Positions 34,917 through 44,202 of a stretch of DNA of 50,791 nucleotides are shown one piece after another. This stretch comes from Bacillus sp. AFS006103 (GTDB lineage: Bacteria; Bacillota; Bacilli; Bacillales; Cytobacillaceae). Position 1 is the stretch's first letter. The number at the start of each line of letters is the position of its first letter. The notes below the pieces were generated by a model that had not been told where the DNA came from, made no database searches, and saw only the letters and a program-made list of their open reading frames with translations. The DNA lies in contig NTXX01000037.1 in the NCBI GenBank assembly GCA_002559145.1, positions 1 through 50,791 on the forward strand. The letters run 5' to 3'. A program made the translations under genes and the position numbers.

Positions 34917-35912
34917 CTATTGTTTTGGTAAAAATTCATTTGTAAATGCCTTTTTCGCATCTAATTTCTTGTCAAGAAGCTTATTCTCAAACATCCATTG
35001 GGCATAATTTTCCCAAATCTCTTGCTTTTGAATTCCCCATTCCTTTGCATCATCCTGATATTTTGGAGACAACCATTCTTGACTCTTCTTTACAAGCTTT
35101 GGATCTAAATCCGGTGCGGCTTTAATCAGGATATCTGCAGCTTGATCAGGATTTTTAATGGCAAATTCATACCCCTCGGCAGCGGCTTTTACAAATGCCT
35201 TAACCGTTTCAGGGTTTTGTTCGATCATTTTCTCGTTGGTTTCTAAAACAGGTGTATAGTAGTCCAGTTTGTCAGAGTAATCGGTTAAGTAAACCATATT
35301 AATTTTTTCCTTACGAAGCTCTGCTTCTACACCAGTCCAACCATAGTAAATCCAAGCGAAATCGATGTCTCGTTTCACAGCTGTAAAAAAGTCCGTATCC
35401 CCCATGTTCACGATTTTCACCTTATTGGCATCAGCGTTTTCCTTTTTCATGAGTGAAGTGATGACAGATTTTTCGACTGGCGAGCCCCAACCACCGTATG
35501 TTTTTCCTTCAAAATCTTTCGGAGATTGAATCTGTTTGCCAACAGGTGAAGCGAATCCGGATGTATTGTGCTGAATCACGGCAGCGATCGATACGAGCGG
35601 CACCCCTTGTATACGCGCCTGGGTAATCGCTTCTTGGTAGCCAACACCAAATTGCGCCTTGCCAGAAGCTACTAGTTGGTCAGCACCGGCCTCACCCGGC
35701 ATGATAATATCCACATCCAAGCCCTCTTTTTTAAAGAATCCTTTTTCTTTTGCAACATATAATCCCGTATGATTGGTATTTGGCGTCCAATCCAATACAA
35801 CCGAGACTTTTTTAAGCGGCTGGGTTTTTTCTTTTGCGTTTTCTGTTTCTTTTTTGCTGCTACATCCAGTGATTAAAATAACTGATAGGACTAATACTAG
35901 CCATTTCTTCAT
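34917..35912 (-). CDS. thiY: HMP-precursor substrate-binding lipoprotein (ThiY-like, NMT1/THI5 fold)
   Basis: 331 aa. A lipoprotein signal peptide ends in LITGC (Cys17). The mature part starts with SVVLDWTPNTNHTGLYVAKE and FFKKEGLDVDI, the hallmark of ThiY/THI5-like binding proteins, followed by GEAGADQLVASGKAQFGVGYQEAI. It captures formylaminopyrimidine or HMP outside the membrane for ThiX/ThiZ. It is the first gene behind the TPP riboswitch. Confidence 0.92.
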   Translation of the reverse strand: MKKWLVLVLSVILITGCSSKKETENAKEKTQPLKKVSVVLDWTPNTNHTGLYVAKEKGFFKKEGLDVDIIMPGEAGADQLVASGKAQFGVGYQEAITQARIQGVPLVSIAAVIQHNTSGFASPVGKQIQSPKDFEGKTYGGWGSPVEKSVITSLMKKENADANKVKIVNMGDTDFFTAVKRDIDFAWIYYGWTGVEAELRKEKINMVYLTDYSDKLDYYTPVLETNEKMIEQNPETVKAFVKAAAEGYEFAIKNPDQAADILIKAAPDLDPKLVKKSQEWLSPKYQDDAKEWGIQKQEIWENYAQWMFENKLLDKKLDAKKAFTNEFLPKQ

Positions 35913-36008
35913 GTTGAATCCCCCCTATGTAAAAATAAAATCTAAAGTGAAACAAATAAAATAGACTGGAACCTCAGTGTTGGTTAGAAGGCAAAAAACT
36001 TGCTTAAA

Positions 36009-36044
36009 CAAAAATAAAGCACCCAGGTAAAGAAACCTGAGTGC
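36009..36044 (-). terminator. riboswitch expression-platform terminator
   Basis: GCACTCAGGT / ACCTGGGTGC stem (one G-U pair) followed by TTTATTTTTG on the minus strand, between the TPP aptamer and thiY. TPP binding is expected to favour this terminator. Confidence 0.85.
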
Positions 36045-36076
36045 ATATCAGCAAACAATTAATTGTTTAAGAATAT

Positions 36077-36161
36077 GTTCCCTCCGCCGGTATCAACCAG
36101 ATCAGGTTCCAAGGGTCATCGTCTCACGGACTAAATCTCAACCGGCATCACCGGTTCCCCC
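36077..36161 (-). promoter_or_regulatory. TPP riboswitch (THI element)
   Basis: On the minus strand the conserved THI-box parts are present in order: GGGGGAACCGG, the TGAGAT core, GACCCTTGGAACCTGATCTGG, then TTGATACCGGCGGAGGGAA. It precedes the ThiY-DUF77-ThiX-ThiZ-TatD operon and would shut it off when thiamine pyrophosphate is plentiful. Confidence 0.96.
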
Positions 36162-36185
36162 ACATTTCATCGTATTCCACTTCAT

Positions 36186-36214
36186 ATTATATCAGTCAAG
36201 GCGGTCAATGCCAA
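36186..36214 (-). promoter_or_regulatory. sigma-A promoter of the thiamine-precursor operon
   Basis: TTGGCA, 17 bp, TATAAT on the minus strand. The implied transcript start is near 36179, about 18 bases before the riboswitch. Confidence 0.75.
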
Positions 36215-36304
36215 CTTTTTTATGTATTTATGCTTGTTTTACAAATACTACCTATCATGAAACATTCAGCAAAAAAGATCCCCACCCCCATGGTACATCT
36301 TTTT

Positions 36305-37612
36305 CTATTGACCACTAGTTGATAAAAGTTTTAACGTTGTCCTGAATAGTACCTCGCACCCAAGGGCAACATCTTCAAAAGTACTCCACTCATCTGGATG
36401 ATGACTGATGCCGCTCTGGCTCCTTACAAAAATCATTCCAATATCTGTGAGTTTTCCCAGCACCATCGCATCATGAGCAGCGCCGCTTGGTAATTCATAA
36501 ACAGGATACTGTAATTCTTGCAGAGAATCTTTTACTGCTTTCATGACGCTTGGTGAACTCATCACAGAAGATAAGGATTGAACCGGCCTAATTTCACACC
36601 CTAAACCACGGTTTGCAGCAATTGTTCGAATGGAATCATAGATTTCAGTAACCGTACTTAAACGACATTCATTCGATATATCCCGAACATCAAGTGTAAA
36701 TTCCACTCTCCCGGGAATGACATTACTACTGCCTGGTTTTACTTCCAATTTTCCGACTGTTGCCACACTTCCACTACTGTCCTGTGCGATTTTCTCAATC
36801 GCTAGTATACATTCCGCGGCAGCTGTTAACGCATCTTTTCTCTCTTTCATCCCGATCGTACCTGCATGCCCCGCTTCACCCATGATCGTTACTTCGGCCC
36901 ATTCTCCACCAGAGATCCCCGTCACGATTCCAACAGCTAAATCTTCATTTTCCAACACTTTTCCCTGTTCAATATGTACTTCAAGATAAGCTTTCACGTC
37001 GTTTTTACCTAATTGAGCTTGTTCGATAAAGTCTGGATTGATCTGATTAAAATATTCCCCAGCTAGACTGGCTTGCTTCATGGCCTCCAGATAGGAGATA
37101 CCATCTTTATCTGTTGCTGAAGCTAAATTTTCCTTTAATTTTTCCGAACACTCTGTCTCAACTAAGGCCGTACTGCCTACAAAAGCATAGTCAAAGCGAG
37201 CCCCTTCCTCATCGGTTAAGGACACAACCTTGATCGTTCTTTCCGGTTGAATTCCCTTTTCTTTCAACGTACGAAGCACCTCAACACCCATTAGCACCCC
37301 CATGGCGCCGTCGAAACGCCCGCCAGAATTTACTGTATCCAGGTGGGAACCAATAAGAATGGCTGGTAATTCAGGATTTTTACCGATAATTTGCCCAAAG
37401 ATATTCCCCGCTGCGTCCATATAAGGGGATAATTCTGCTTGTTCTAAAAGTTTTAGAAACCATTTTCGTGCTTCGATATCATTTTGATCGAAGGATGTTC
37501 GAGTGACACCCGCATTGTCCCCTTCTCCTATTTTTCCAAGGTCCATTAATAGGTTCCAAAGACGGTTTGCATCAATCGTTACATTTAAACTCTCCATGAA
37601 ATTTTCTATCAT
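36305..37612 (-). CDS. M20-family N-carbamoyl-L-amino-acid hydrolase / allantoate amidohydrolase-like
   Basis: 435 aa from the ATG at 37612 (MIENFMES), 11 bases after AAGGGAG; the ATG seven codons upstream has no site. The metal centre of the hydantoinase/carbamoylase branch is visible: GSHLDTVNSGGRFDG, SLTDEEGARF and LEVHIEQG, then PSGAAHDAM and the closing SGISHHPDEW. The enzymes split N-carbamoyl amino acids or allantoate to release ammonia and CO2. It lies about 137 bp after another M20 gene, with a weak hairpin between; they may share a transcript. Confidence 0.9.
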   Translation of the reverse strand: MIENFMESLNVTIDANRLWNLLMDLGKIGEGDNAGVTRTSFDQNDIEARKWFLKLLEQAELSPYMDAAGNIFGQIIGKNPELPAILIGSHLDTVNSGGRFDGAMGVLMGVEVLRTLKEKGIQPERTIKVVSLTDEEGARFDYAFVGSTALVETECSEKLKENLASATDKDGISYLEAMKQASLAGEYFNQINPDFIEQAQLGKNDVKAYLEVHIEQGKVLENEDLAVGIVTGISGGEWAEVTIMGEAGHAGTIGMKERKDALTAAAECILAIEKIAQDSSGSVATVGKLEVKPGSSNVIPGRVEFTLDVRDISNECRLSTVTEIYDSIRTIAANRGLGCEIRPVQSLSSVMSSPSVMKAVKDSLQELQYPVYELPSGAAHDAMVLGKLTDIGMIFVRSQSGISHHPDEWSTFEDVALGCEVLFRTTLKLLSTSGQ

Positions 37613-37654
37613 CGGTTGAAATTCTCCCTTCATTTGAATGGCCAGTATAGAGAA

Positions 37655-37689
37655 AATCCTGCTGTTTCCTTCCGAATAAAAGCAGGATT
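37655..37689 (-). terminator. weak hairpin between the two M20 genes
   Basis: AATCCTGCT / AGCAGGATT perfect 9-bp stem followed only by TTCTC, so termination would be partial. It could lower expression of the carbamoylase relative to the upstream operon. Confidence 0.4.
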
Positions 37690-37748
37690 CCTCATCTTTA
37701 TGTTTTTATGGGCGACGAAAATGTGATAATTCTACCAAAGTTAACGGT

Positions 37749-38945
37749 TTATCTCTCCAATAATTTAAGCGCTGATACCACCATTAATTTAACTCCAATC
37801 TTAATGGCATCTTCATCAACCATAAATTTCGGGTGATGCCACCCATATTTAATCCCTTTTTCTTGATTCCCTGAACCAAGCCACACATAGCAGCCAGGTA
37901 CTTCTTTTTGGTAAAAAGAAAAGTCCTCCCCACCCATGGTTGGTTCTGCCCGTACCGTATTTTCTTTTCCAACGATGGTCTCAGCTGCAGACTGAACAAT
38001 TTCTGCTACCTTGGCATCATTATAGATAGCAGGCAGCAAATGTTCATACTGAATCTCTACTTCCCCACCATGGGCTGCCACGGTATTTGTAACTAGTTGT
38101 GTAAATACCTCATCTATTTTCTTTCGCACTTGTTCGTTGGAAGTTCTGACCGTTCCTTTAAGAATCGCCTTATCCGGAATGACATTATTTGTCATGCCTG
38201 CTTGGAAGGAACCAATGGTGACAACTGCCGATTCTTTAGATGAAATCGTACGGCTGACCAATGTTTGCAGCTGACTCACAACGGCACTGCCAATGACGAT
38301 CGGATCAATAGTTTTCTCTGGAAGCGCAGCATGTCCGCCCTTCCCTTTAATGGTTAGGGTAAAGTCATCCACACTAGCCATTAAAAATCCTTCCTTCACA
38401 CCAATCTGACCAACTGGAAGGTCGGGAACATTATGAAGACCGATAATGGAACTTACCCCTTCTAATAATCCTTGCTGAATCATCGATTCTGCGCCGCCTT
38501 CAAATTCTTCAGCTGGCTGGAATAAGATTCGAACATTCCCAGGGACAAGATCTTTCATTTCTTCTAAAATCATCGCTGCCCCTAGTGCAATTGTTGTATG
38601 AACATCATGGCCGCACATATGACTGACCCCATCAATTTTCGAACGAAATGGAACATCTGCTTCTTCTTGAATCGGGAGAGCATCAATATCCGCTCGTATG
38701 GCAACGGTTGGTCCCTGTTTGATTCCCTTTACTTCTGCAGCGGACCCAGTCGCTAAGCTAAGTGGTATTTGTTGAATCCCAAATTCTTGTAACCATCCGT
38801 TTATTTTTTCGGTTGTTTTAAATTCTTGATTACTAATTTCAGGATACATATGAAGTTCTCTTCTTATTTCCACTAATTTAGGAAACCATTTTTCTACTTT
38901 ATCCTCAATCATTAAGGTTATTTCTGACATTGAATCTTTCATCAT
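37749..38945 (-). CDS. M20D amidohydrolase (N-acyl-amino-acid deacylase, YxeP/HipO-like)
   Basis: 398 aa from the ATG at 38945, preceded by AGGAGGGG; the frame start 18 bases upstream lies within the Shine-Dalgarno. ELHMYPEISNQEF, DIDALPIQEE, HMCGHDVHT (metal His/Cys site), QPAEEFEGGAESM (catalytic Glu) and the lid domain GKGGHAALPE are all present, with PTMGGEDFSFY at the end. The family removes acetyl or other acyl groups from amino acids. It lies 14 bp after the ABC ATPase gene, the same order as yxeMNOP in B. subtilis, suggesting import and deacylation of N-acyl amino acids. Confidence 0.9.
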   Translation of the reverse strand: MMKDSMSEITLMIEDKVEKWFPKLVEIRRELHMYPEISNQEFKTTEKINGWLQEFGIQQIPLSLATGSAAEVKGIKQGPTVAIRADIDALPIQEEADVPFRSKIDGVSHMCGHDVHTTIALGAAMILEEMKDLVPGNVRILFQPAEEFEGGAESMIQQGLLEGVSSIIGLHNVPDLPVGQIGVKEGFLMASVDDFTLTIKGKGGHAALPEKTIDPIVIGSAVVSQLQTLVSRTISSKESAVVTIGSFQAGMTNNVIPDKAILKGTVRTSNEQVRKKIDEVFTQLVTNTVAAHGGEVEIQYEHLLPAIYNDAKVAEIVQSAAETIVGKENTVRAEPTMGGEDFSFYQKEVPGCYVWLGSGNQEKGIKYGWHHPKFMVDEDAIKIGVKLMVVSALKLLER

Positions 38946-38959
38946 AGGGGCCCCTCCTA

Positions 38960-39682
38960 TCATCTAATATGCCCTAAAAATTCTTTCGTCCGATTGTGCT
39001 TTGGATTGACAAAAATCTCGTCTGGAATCCCTTGTTCAATAATATTTCCGCCATCCATAAAGATCACCCGGTCTGCTACTTCTTTTGCAAAACCCATTTC
39101 ATGGGTAACGACGACCATGGTCATCCCTTCTTTTGCCAGCTGTTTCATAACCGAAAGCACTTCCCCGACAAGTTCTGGATCCAGTGCAGAAGTAGGTTCA
39201 TCGAATAGCATGACCATTGGTTCCATCGCTAATGCCCGTGCAATCGCTACACGCTGCTTTTGGCCTCCAGATAAACGGTTTGGATATTCGTCCGCTTTTG
39301 CTTCAAGCCCCACTTTTTTAAGAAGCTCGACTCCTTTTATCTTTGCTTCCGCTTTGGACATTTTTTTCAATAAAACAGGAGCTTCCATAATGTTTTCCAT
39401 AACAGTCCTATGTGGAAAAAGATTAAACTGCTGAAAAACCATGCCAATCTCTTGACGAAGTTTATTCAGCGCAGCCTCTTTGTTTTCTACCATTTTTCCA
39501 TTAATTGTAATACTCCCGCCATCCATAGACTCTAAATGATTCATACAACGAAGGAATGTACTTTTCCCTGAACCGCTTGGTCCAATGATAACCACCACTT
39601 CACCTTGCGAGACCTGTAAATCGATACCTTTTAAAACTTCTAAATCACCAAAGGTTTTCTTCACATTTTTGCATGTTATCAT
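38960..39682 (-). CDS. polar amino-acid ABC transporter ATP-binding protein
   Basis: 240 aa. Walker [10 protein letters not shown] (34-42), Q-loop [13 protein letters not shown], signature [17 protein letters not shown], Walker [20 protein letters not shown] and H-loop [14 protein letters not shown] are the GlnQ/PAAT-type set. Overlaps the permease gene by 4 bp. Confidence 0.94.
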   Translation of the reverse strand: MITCKNVKKTFGDLEVLKGIDLQVSQGEVVVIIGPSGSGKSTFLRCMNHLESMDGGSITINGKMVENKEAALNKLRQEIGMVFQQFNLFPHRTVMENIMEAPVLLKKMSKAEAKIKGVELLKKVGLEAKADEYPNRLSGGQKQRVAIARALAMEPMVMLFDEPTSALDPELVGEVLSVMKQLAKEGMTMVVVTHEMGFAKEVADRVIFMDGGNIIEQGIPDEIFVNPKHNRTKEFLGHIR

Positions 39683-40341
39683 TCATAAGCACCTACCTTT
39701 TTCTCCACTTTTCCAACGATAAATGTCATGATTGTAGTTAGCACTAAATAAATTAAACCAACTAGGAAAAAGATTTCCATATAACGGTACGTACTACTTA
39801 TGATTTGCTGACCCGTTCTAAGTAAATCGTATAAAGCGATCGTTGATACGAGAGAGGATTCTTTAATTAAGGCAATAAATTCATTTCCTAGCGGAGGCAG
39901 CATTCGGCGAAACGCTTGTGGGATAATCACCCGTCTCATCGATTGCCCATAACTTAAACCAAGAGACCTTGCTGCTTCCATTTGTCCCTTATCCATCGAC
40001 TGAATGGCGCCCCTGGCAATTTCCGCAATATAGGCAGCCGCATTAAGGGACAATGCGATGCAGGCGGAAACAAAAGGCGGCATCGTTAATACAGGAAATA
40101 CGGAAGGGATTGCAAAATGAATGGTGAATAATTGCACTAAAAGAGGTGTTCCTCGAATCACCCAAATATAAAACCTGCTAATCTGTGAAAATAGTTTATT
40201 GTTAGAAACACGGCCGAGGCCGATTAGTAATCCTATCAAACTTCCTGCTACTATCCCAATTACAGCTATTTCAATAGTGATCAAGGCCCCCTGTAATAAG
40301 TAGGGAAGATAAGTTATTGCAAATGAAAAAAAGTCCTTCAT
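39679..40341 (-). CDS. polar amino-acid ABC transporter permease
   Basis: 220 aa with five hydrophobic helices and the HisM/GlnP pattern: GTPLLVQLF, then [25 protein letters not shown] (by position about 112-136), the EAA loop, and [18 protein letters not shown]. It is separated from the binding-protein gene by a hairpin at 40384-40413, which fits lower expression than the binding protein. Confidence 0.94.
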   Translation of the reverse strand: MKDFFSFAITYLPYLLQGALITIEIAVIGIVAGSLIGLLIGLGRVSNNKLFSQISRFYIWVIRGTPLLVQLFTIHFAIPSVFPVLTMPPFVSACIALSLNAAAYIAEIARGAIQSMDKGQMEAARSLGLSYGQSMRRVIIPQAFRRMLPPLGNEFIALIKESSLVSTIALYDLLRTGQQIISSTYRYMEIFFLVGLIYLVLTTIMTFIVGKVEKKVGAYE

Positions 40342-40373
40342 TTCTCTCTCTCCTTTAAAAAAAACCTAATGGT

Positions 40374-40413
40374 AAAAAATAAGACGGATAAATCCTTGTT
40401 CCGATTTATCCGT
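40374..40413 (-). terminator. intra-operon attenuating terminator
   Basis: ACGGATAAATC / GATTTATCCGT, an 11-bp perfect stem followed by CTTATTTTTTA on the minus strand. It sits between the binding-protein and permease genes and should let only part of the transcripts continue. Confidence 0.8.
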
Positions 40414-40420
40414 AACCTTT

Positions 40421-41251
40421 TTATTCTTTAGATTTGTCTGTTCCGAACCATTTCTTACTCACTTCTGTGTAGGTTCCATTATCCTTCACCGTTACGATTG
40501 CTTTTTGTAATGCGGCTTCAAGCTCGTGATCACCTTTACGTACAGCAATCCCTACTGGAAGGCTTTGGAATGTACCACCTACCACATCGAAAGCATCAGG
40601 TTTAGTCGTTTTGTAGTAACGGCCAACGGCTTCTGCTACAATAACTCCCTGTAAACGGCCAAGACCTAAATCATTAAATACATCTGTATAACCATTGTAA
40701 GTCTTTAATTCTTTAACTCCCTTAATCTCTTTCGCTGCACTTTCACTAGTTGAACCTAATTGAACACCGACTATTTTCCCAGAAAGATCTTCTTTCGATT
40801 GAATCTTTTGAGGATTTCCTGTTTTTACTGCAACCACTTGTCCTAATTTCATGTACTCTACAAAATCAACCTTTTTCTTTCTTTCGTCTGTAATATTCAT
40901 GGATGACATAATCATGTCATATCGTTTAGCGTCTAACCCTGGTAAAATTCCATCCCATGCCGTTGGGATAAATTCTACTTTCACACCAAGCTCTTTTGAT
41001 AGGACGTTTGCAAGATCAATGTCAAATCCTACTAACTTGTTTTGTTCATTACGGTATTCCATTGGTGGGAATGTATCATCTACGGCAATTTTAAGAACGC
41101 CTTGCTTTTTTATATTTTCAAAGGTATTACCTTCCGTTACTTTTTTACTCTGCTCACTCTTTGATTGCTCAGGTAGGTTAGGCTGAGTACCACAGGCAGT
41201 TGCCATGAGAGCTACTGCTAAAATGATACAAATTTGGATGACTTTCTTCAT
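40421..41251 (-). CDS. amino-acid ABC transporter substrate-binding lipoprotein
   Basis: 276 aa. Lipoprotein signal with lipobox MATAC (Cys20), then the SBP_bac_3 fold: GVLKIAVDDTFPPMEYR, GFDIDLANVLSKELG, WDGILPGLDAKRYDMIMSSM, and the closing FGTDKSKE. It binds a polar amino acid or derivative outside the membrane. It is the first gene of the transporter-M20 operon. A TTGAAC-17-TATTTT promoter-like pair lies about 110-140 bp upstream of the ATG; no riboswitch or T-box was recognised in the 353-bp leader. Confidence 0.92.
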   Translation of the reverse strand: MKKVIQICIILAVALMATACGTQPNLPEQSKSEQSKKVTEGNTFENIKKQGVLKIAVDDTFPPMEYRNEQNKLVGFDIDLANVLSKELGVKVEFIPTAWDGILPGLDAKRYDMIMSSMNITDERKKKVDFVEYMKLGQVVAVKTGNPQKIQSKEDLSGKIVGVQLGSTSESAAKEIKGVKELKTYNGYTDVFNDLGLGRLQGVIVAEAVGRYYKTTKPDAFDVVGGTFQSLPVGIAVRKGDHELEAALQKAIVTVKDNGTYTEVSKKWFGTDKSKE

Positions 41252-41604
41252 GATATTATTCCTCCATATTCCACTTTATCACTCTACTAATTTATCGAAG
41301 TAAAGTGTATTATTATGTAACTCATTGTAATTTTATACACAAAAAAATACAATACCTTCTAAAAATGTTCAACTAGTAAAACTTTTCAAATAATTATGAA
41401 TTTAGTATGTACTTTCATTTTGAAGATGTTTATCGAATACCAATAAGTTTTCACCTTCTAAATTAATATATAAGTTTTCTATAGAATAGGTGTTCTAATT
41501 CGTTGCAAAAAAAGTCCATAATTATTTCTCGAAGCCTGATTTTTGCGTGGGTTATCCTCCACGTATGATAGAATGATGGTAAAAAGTTAGGTAGGTGAAG
41601 CAAG

Positions 41605-42351
41605 GTGATTAATTCCCCTTATTTAAGAAGTGTAGTTTTAAAGAGAGAGGATGTACCTGGATTTACTAAGTATCCATTTAATCTTCCTAGTATAAAGAAT
41701 CTAAATCAGCTTCCCTTGCATCCCAAGGTTACCTACCTGATTGGTGAAAACGGAATGGGGAAATCTACCTTATTGGAGGCGATCGCCGTTTCATTAGGAT
41801 TTAATCCAGAGGGTGGATCCTTTAATTTTAACTTTTCCACGTTTGATTCCCACTCAGAATTAACAAACTATCTCCAATTGATCAAGGGGATTAGTAAGCC
41901 AAGAGACGGATTCTTCTTACGTGCGGAAAGTTTTTATAATGTAGCTTCGAATATTGAGGAATTGGATCAGGGTGGTGGTACTCCGAAGATTATCAACTCT
42001 TTTGGGGGACAATCCCTTCATGAACAGTCACATGGAGAGGCCTTCTTCTCCACCTTTATTCATCGTTTTGGTGGAAATGGAATTTATATCCTTGATGAAC
42101 CAGAAGCGGCTCTTTCTCCCCTACGGCAAATGTCTATGGTTACGAGAATCCATGACTTAGTGAATCAACACTCCCAACTCATTATTGCAACCCATTCACC
42201 CATCATTATGTCGTATCCAAACTCACTTATATATGAATTGAGCGAAGATGGAATAGAAGAGAAAAAACTGGAAGAAACCAATCATTTTCAGATCATGAAA
42301 CAGTTTTTAAATGATCCTAAAAGGATGCTTCATCATCTTCTGGAATTATAA
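41605..42351 (+). CDS. AAA/ABC-type ATPase (COG3910-like predicted ATPase)
   Basis: 248 aa starting at a GTG with AGGTGAAG upstream. Walker A is GENGMGKST (about 47-55), and Walker B is IYILDEPEAALSP, with H-switch IIATHSPIIMS. There is a single compact domain with no coiled coil and no nuclease part. Proteins of this group are common in Firmicutes and of unknown function; related ATPases occur in OLD- and Septu-like defence systems, but no partner gene is adjacent here. It ends in a terminator and is monocistronic. Confidence 0.82.
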   Translation: MINSPYLRSVVLKREDVPGFTKYPFNLPSIKNLNQLPLHPKVTYLIGENGMGKSTLLEAIAVSLGFNPEGGSFNFNFSTFDSHSELTNYLQLIKGISKPRDGFFLRAESFYNVASNIEELDQGGGTPKIINSFGGQSLHEQSHGEAFFSTFIHRFGGNGIYILDEPEAALSPLRQMSMVTRIHDLVNQHSQLIIATHSPIIMSYPNSLIYELSEDGIEEKKLEETNHFQIMKQFLNDPKRMLHHLLEL

Positions 42352-42371
42352 ATATGTTTTAACCGAAAAAA

Positions 42372-42405
42372 AAAAGGAAGCACGCTTCTCCTGTGGTTCC
42401 TTTTG
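42372..42405 (+). terminator. intrinsic terminator
   Basis: AAAAGGAAGCAC / GTGGTTCCTTTT stem (one internal mismatch) after the ATPase gene. Confidence 0.7.
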
Positions 42406-42501
42406 ACGACGGTTAAATTCGTACCTGGCAATTTGTATTTTTTAGTGCTTGTTGTTCATTGAATTTGCGGGCTTTTTGTTTACAATAATTTACTCTTTGC
42501 C

Positions 42502-43263
42502 TTAATTTTTTCCTATAACCACTGTTGCATCCAATTCTTCATTTCTTACTATTTTAGTAATTAATCCAGCATTAGCAAAGATTTCAAAGGTTTGAGCAGC
42601 CTGCATTTTACTCGTTTCTACTAATAGATGCCCTCCAGAAGCAAGCCATTTAGGAGCCCCTTCCGCTACCTTTCGCTGAAGGTTTAGTCCGTCCTTTCCA
42701 CCGTCAAGTGCCACTTTTGGTTCATATAAGCGTGCTTCTTGGGGAAGTAGATGTATTGCATCCGTAGGAACATAAGGTGCATTTGCAACTATTATGTTCA
42801 CACGACCTCTTAATGTATGGGGTAATGCATTATACAAGTTTCCTTGATAAACGTGACCAGCAAGGTTAGTTATATTGCGGGAAGAACATTTTACTGCGAC
42901 AGGATCAATGTCAACGGAGTGTAATACAATCCTATTCAAGTCAGATGCTATCGCAGCACCAACTGCACCAGACCCACAACATAAATCAACAACAATATCA
43001 CAATTATGGGTCAATGCTACTGCCTGCTGAACCAGAAACTCCGTACGTTTACGTGGTACAAAAACTCCCCGTTCTACCTCTATACGCAGCCCACAAAACT
43101 TTGTAAATCCAAGGACGTATTCAAGTGGTACGCCACTAGCTCGTATTTCTACCATTTTCATTAAATCCTCGATACTTCCAGCCTGTGAAATAAGTAACTG
43201 TGTTTCTACCTCAGCAAAAATGCACCCCTCATTCCGAAGTCTGTCGATTATATTTTTTTCCAT
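42502..43263 (-). CDS. PrmC-related putative N5-glutamine methyltransferase
   Basis: 253 aa. The N-terminal helical part is followed by PLEYVLGFTKFCGLRIEVERGVFVPRKRTE (by position about 45-75), as in PrmC/HemK, and a Rossmann methyltransferase with VVDLCCGSGAVGAAIA (SAM site). The catalytic motif is NAPYVP (about 160-165) instead of NPPY, a mark of the PrmC-related subgroup rather than the release-factor methylase itself. The target protein is unknown. Confidence 0.85.
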   Translation of the reverse strand: MEKNIIDRLRNEGCIFAEVETQLLISQAGSIEDLMKMVEIRASGVPLEYVLGFTKFCGLRIEVERGVFVPRKRTEFLVQQAVALTHNCDIVVDLCCGSGAVGAAIASDLNRIVLHSVDIDPVAVKCSSRNITNLAGHVYQGNLYNALPHTLRGRVNIIVANAPYVPTDAIHLLPQEARLYEPKVALDGGKDGLNLQRKVAEGAPKWLASGGHLLVETSKMQAAQTFEIFANAGLITKIVRNEELDATVVIGKN

Positions 43264-43397
43264 TTTATTATCTAAAGAGAAAGTAAGATTTTGTCTTATT
43301 TATCCCACCACTTCCGAAAGATTTCATGTTATTTATCATCTATATTCTAGAACTAAGAAAAATTTCCTTCTTTAACAAACTTGCTCCATTAGCACAA

Positions 43398-43435
43398 TAA
43401 AAAAGGCCGACATGTGAAAAACCACATGACGGCTA
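43398..43435 (-). terminator. intrinsic terminator of the MFS-YjjG operon
   Basis: AGCCGtCATGTG / CACATGtCGGC stem with TTTTTTATTG on the minus strand. A diverged copy occurs at 49031-49062 next to the YjjG relic. Confidence 0.85.
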
Positions 43436-43448
43436 TTGATTTTATCCA

Positions 43449-44147
43449 TTATCTTTGTTCCAAATTTAAAATTGTATAAAGCTCATTCAGATCATGGATT
43501 TCATAGGTAGGAAGAATACCCGTGATGTTTGATTTGGCATTCGGGTTGAACCAACAAGTATCAAGCCCAGCAAGCTGTCCGCCTTTGATATCAGAGCTTA
43601 GAGAATCTCCAATGATTAGAGCTTGTTCTGGTGAAAAATTAGGAATTCGATCAAAGACATGATCAAAAAATCCCTTCATCGGTTTTTGGAAACCTGTATC
43701 TTCTGAGACAAAGATCTCCTTGAATAACGGGTGAAGGCCGGAATCACGTAATCTTCTATCCTGTGTTTTTGATACACCATTTGTAACAATATATAGTTCA
43801 TAATGGTTCTGTAGTGCTGAAACCAATTCAAACGCACCATTGATTAATTGGTGGCCTTCTTCTAAATAGCCCCGATAGTTCTTTTCTAATAAAACACCGT
43901 CCACCAGTTGATCCATTTCCTTAAATAAAAGGGAAAAACGTGTATTAATCACTTCGTCTCGGGATATTTTTCCTTCTTCAAACAAACTCCACAGTCTTTG
44001 ATTTATTTTTTTATAACTTTCTTCCATTTCCTTTGTTGGCGAGATATTCCGACTTTCAAACAACAGATTCAAGGCTAACGCTTCAGCTGCAGCAAAGTCT
44101 AATAACGTATCGTCTACATCGAAAAGTAAAGTTTGATATTTTTTCAT
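43449..44147 (-). CDS. YjjG-type noncanonical pyrimidine nucleotidase (HAD)
   Basis: 232 aa from the ATG at 44147, with AAAGGGGA upstream; the longer frame adds 14 residues without support. HAD motif I FDVDDTLLDF (nucleophile and acid Asp), motif II in YIVTNGVSKTQ, Lys in FQKPMKGFFD, motif IV LIIGDSLSSDIKGG. YjjG dephosphorylates pyrimidine nucleotides, including damaged ones such as 5-halo-dUMP, keeping them out of DNA. It is encoded 56 bp after an MFS transporter whose leader looks PyrR-regulated, consistent with pyrimidine salvage. Confidence 0.9.
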   Translation of the reverse strand: MKKYQTLLFDVDDTLLDFAAAEALALNLLFESRNISPTKEMEESYKKINQRLWSLFEEGKISRDEVINTRFSLLFKEMDQLVDGVLLEKNYRGYLEEGHQLINGAFELVSALQNHYELYIVTNGVSKTQDRRLRDSGLHPLFKEIFVSEDTGFQKPMKGFFDHVFDRIPNFSPEQALIIGDSLSSDIKGGQLAGLDTCWFNPNAKSNITGILPTYEIHDLNELYTILNLEQR

Positions 44148-44202
44148 GATCATTTCCCCTTTGACCATACATACCGTCTCACCTGACATTTTTTGTCATT
44201 CG

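Noticed and set aside
41252..41604. Possible riboswitch or T-box before the amino-acid ABC operon.
   Set aside because: None of the conserved cores (S-box, lysine, glycine, T-box) could be found; only AT-rich promoter-like sequence is visible.
41605..42351. The AAA ATPase as part of a Septu- or OLD-type defence system.
   Set aside because: There is no nuclease domain and no adjacent HNH or TOPRIM gene; neighbours are unrelated and separated by terminators.
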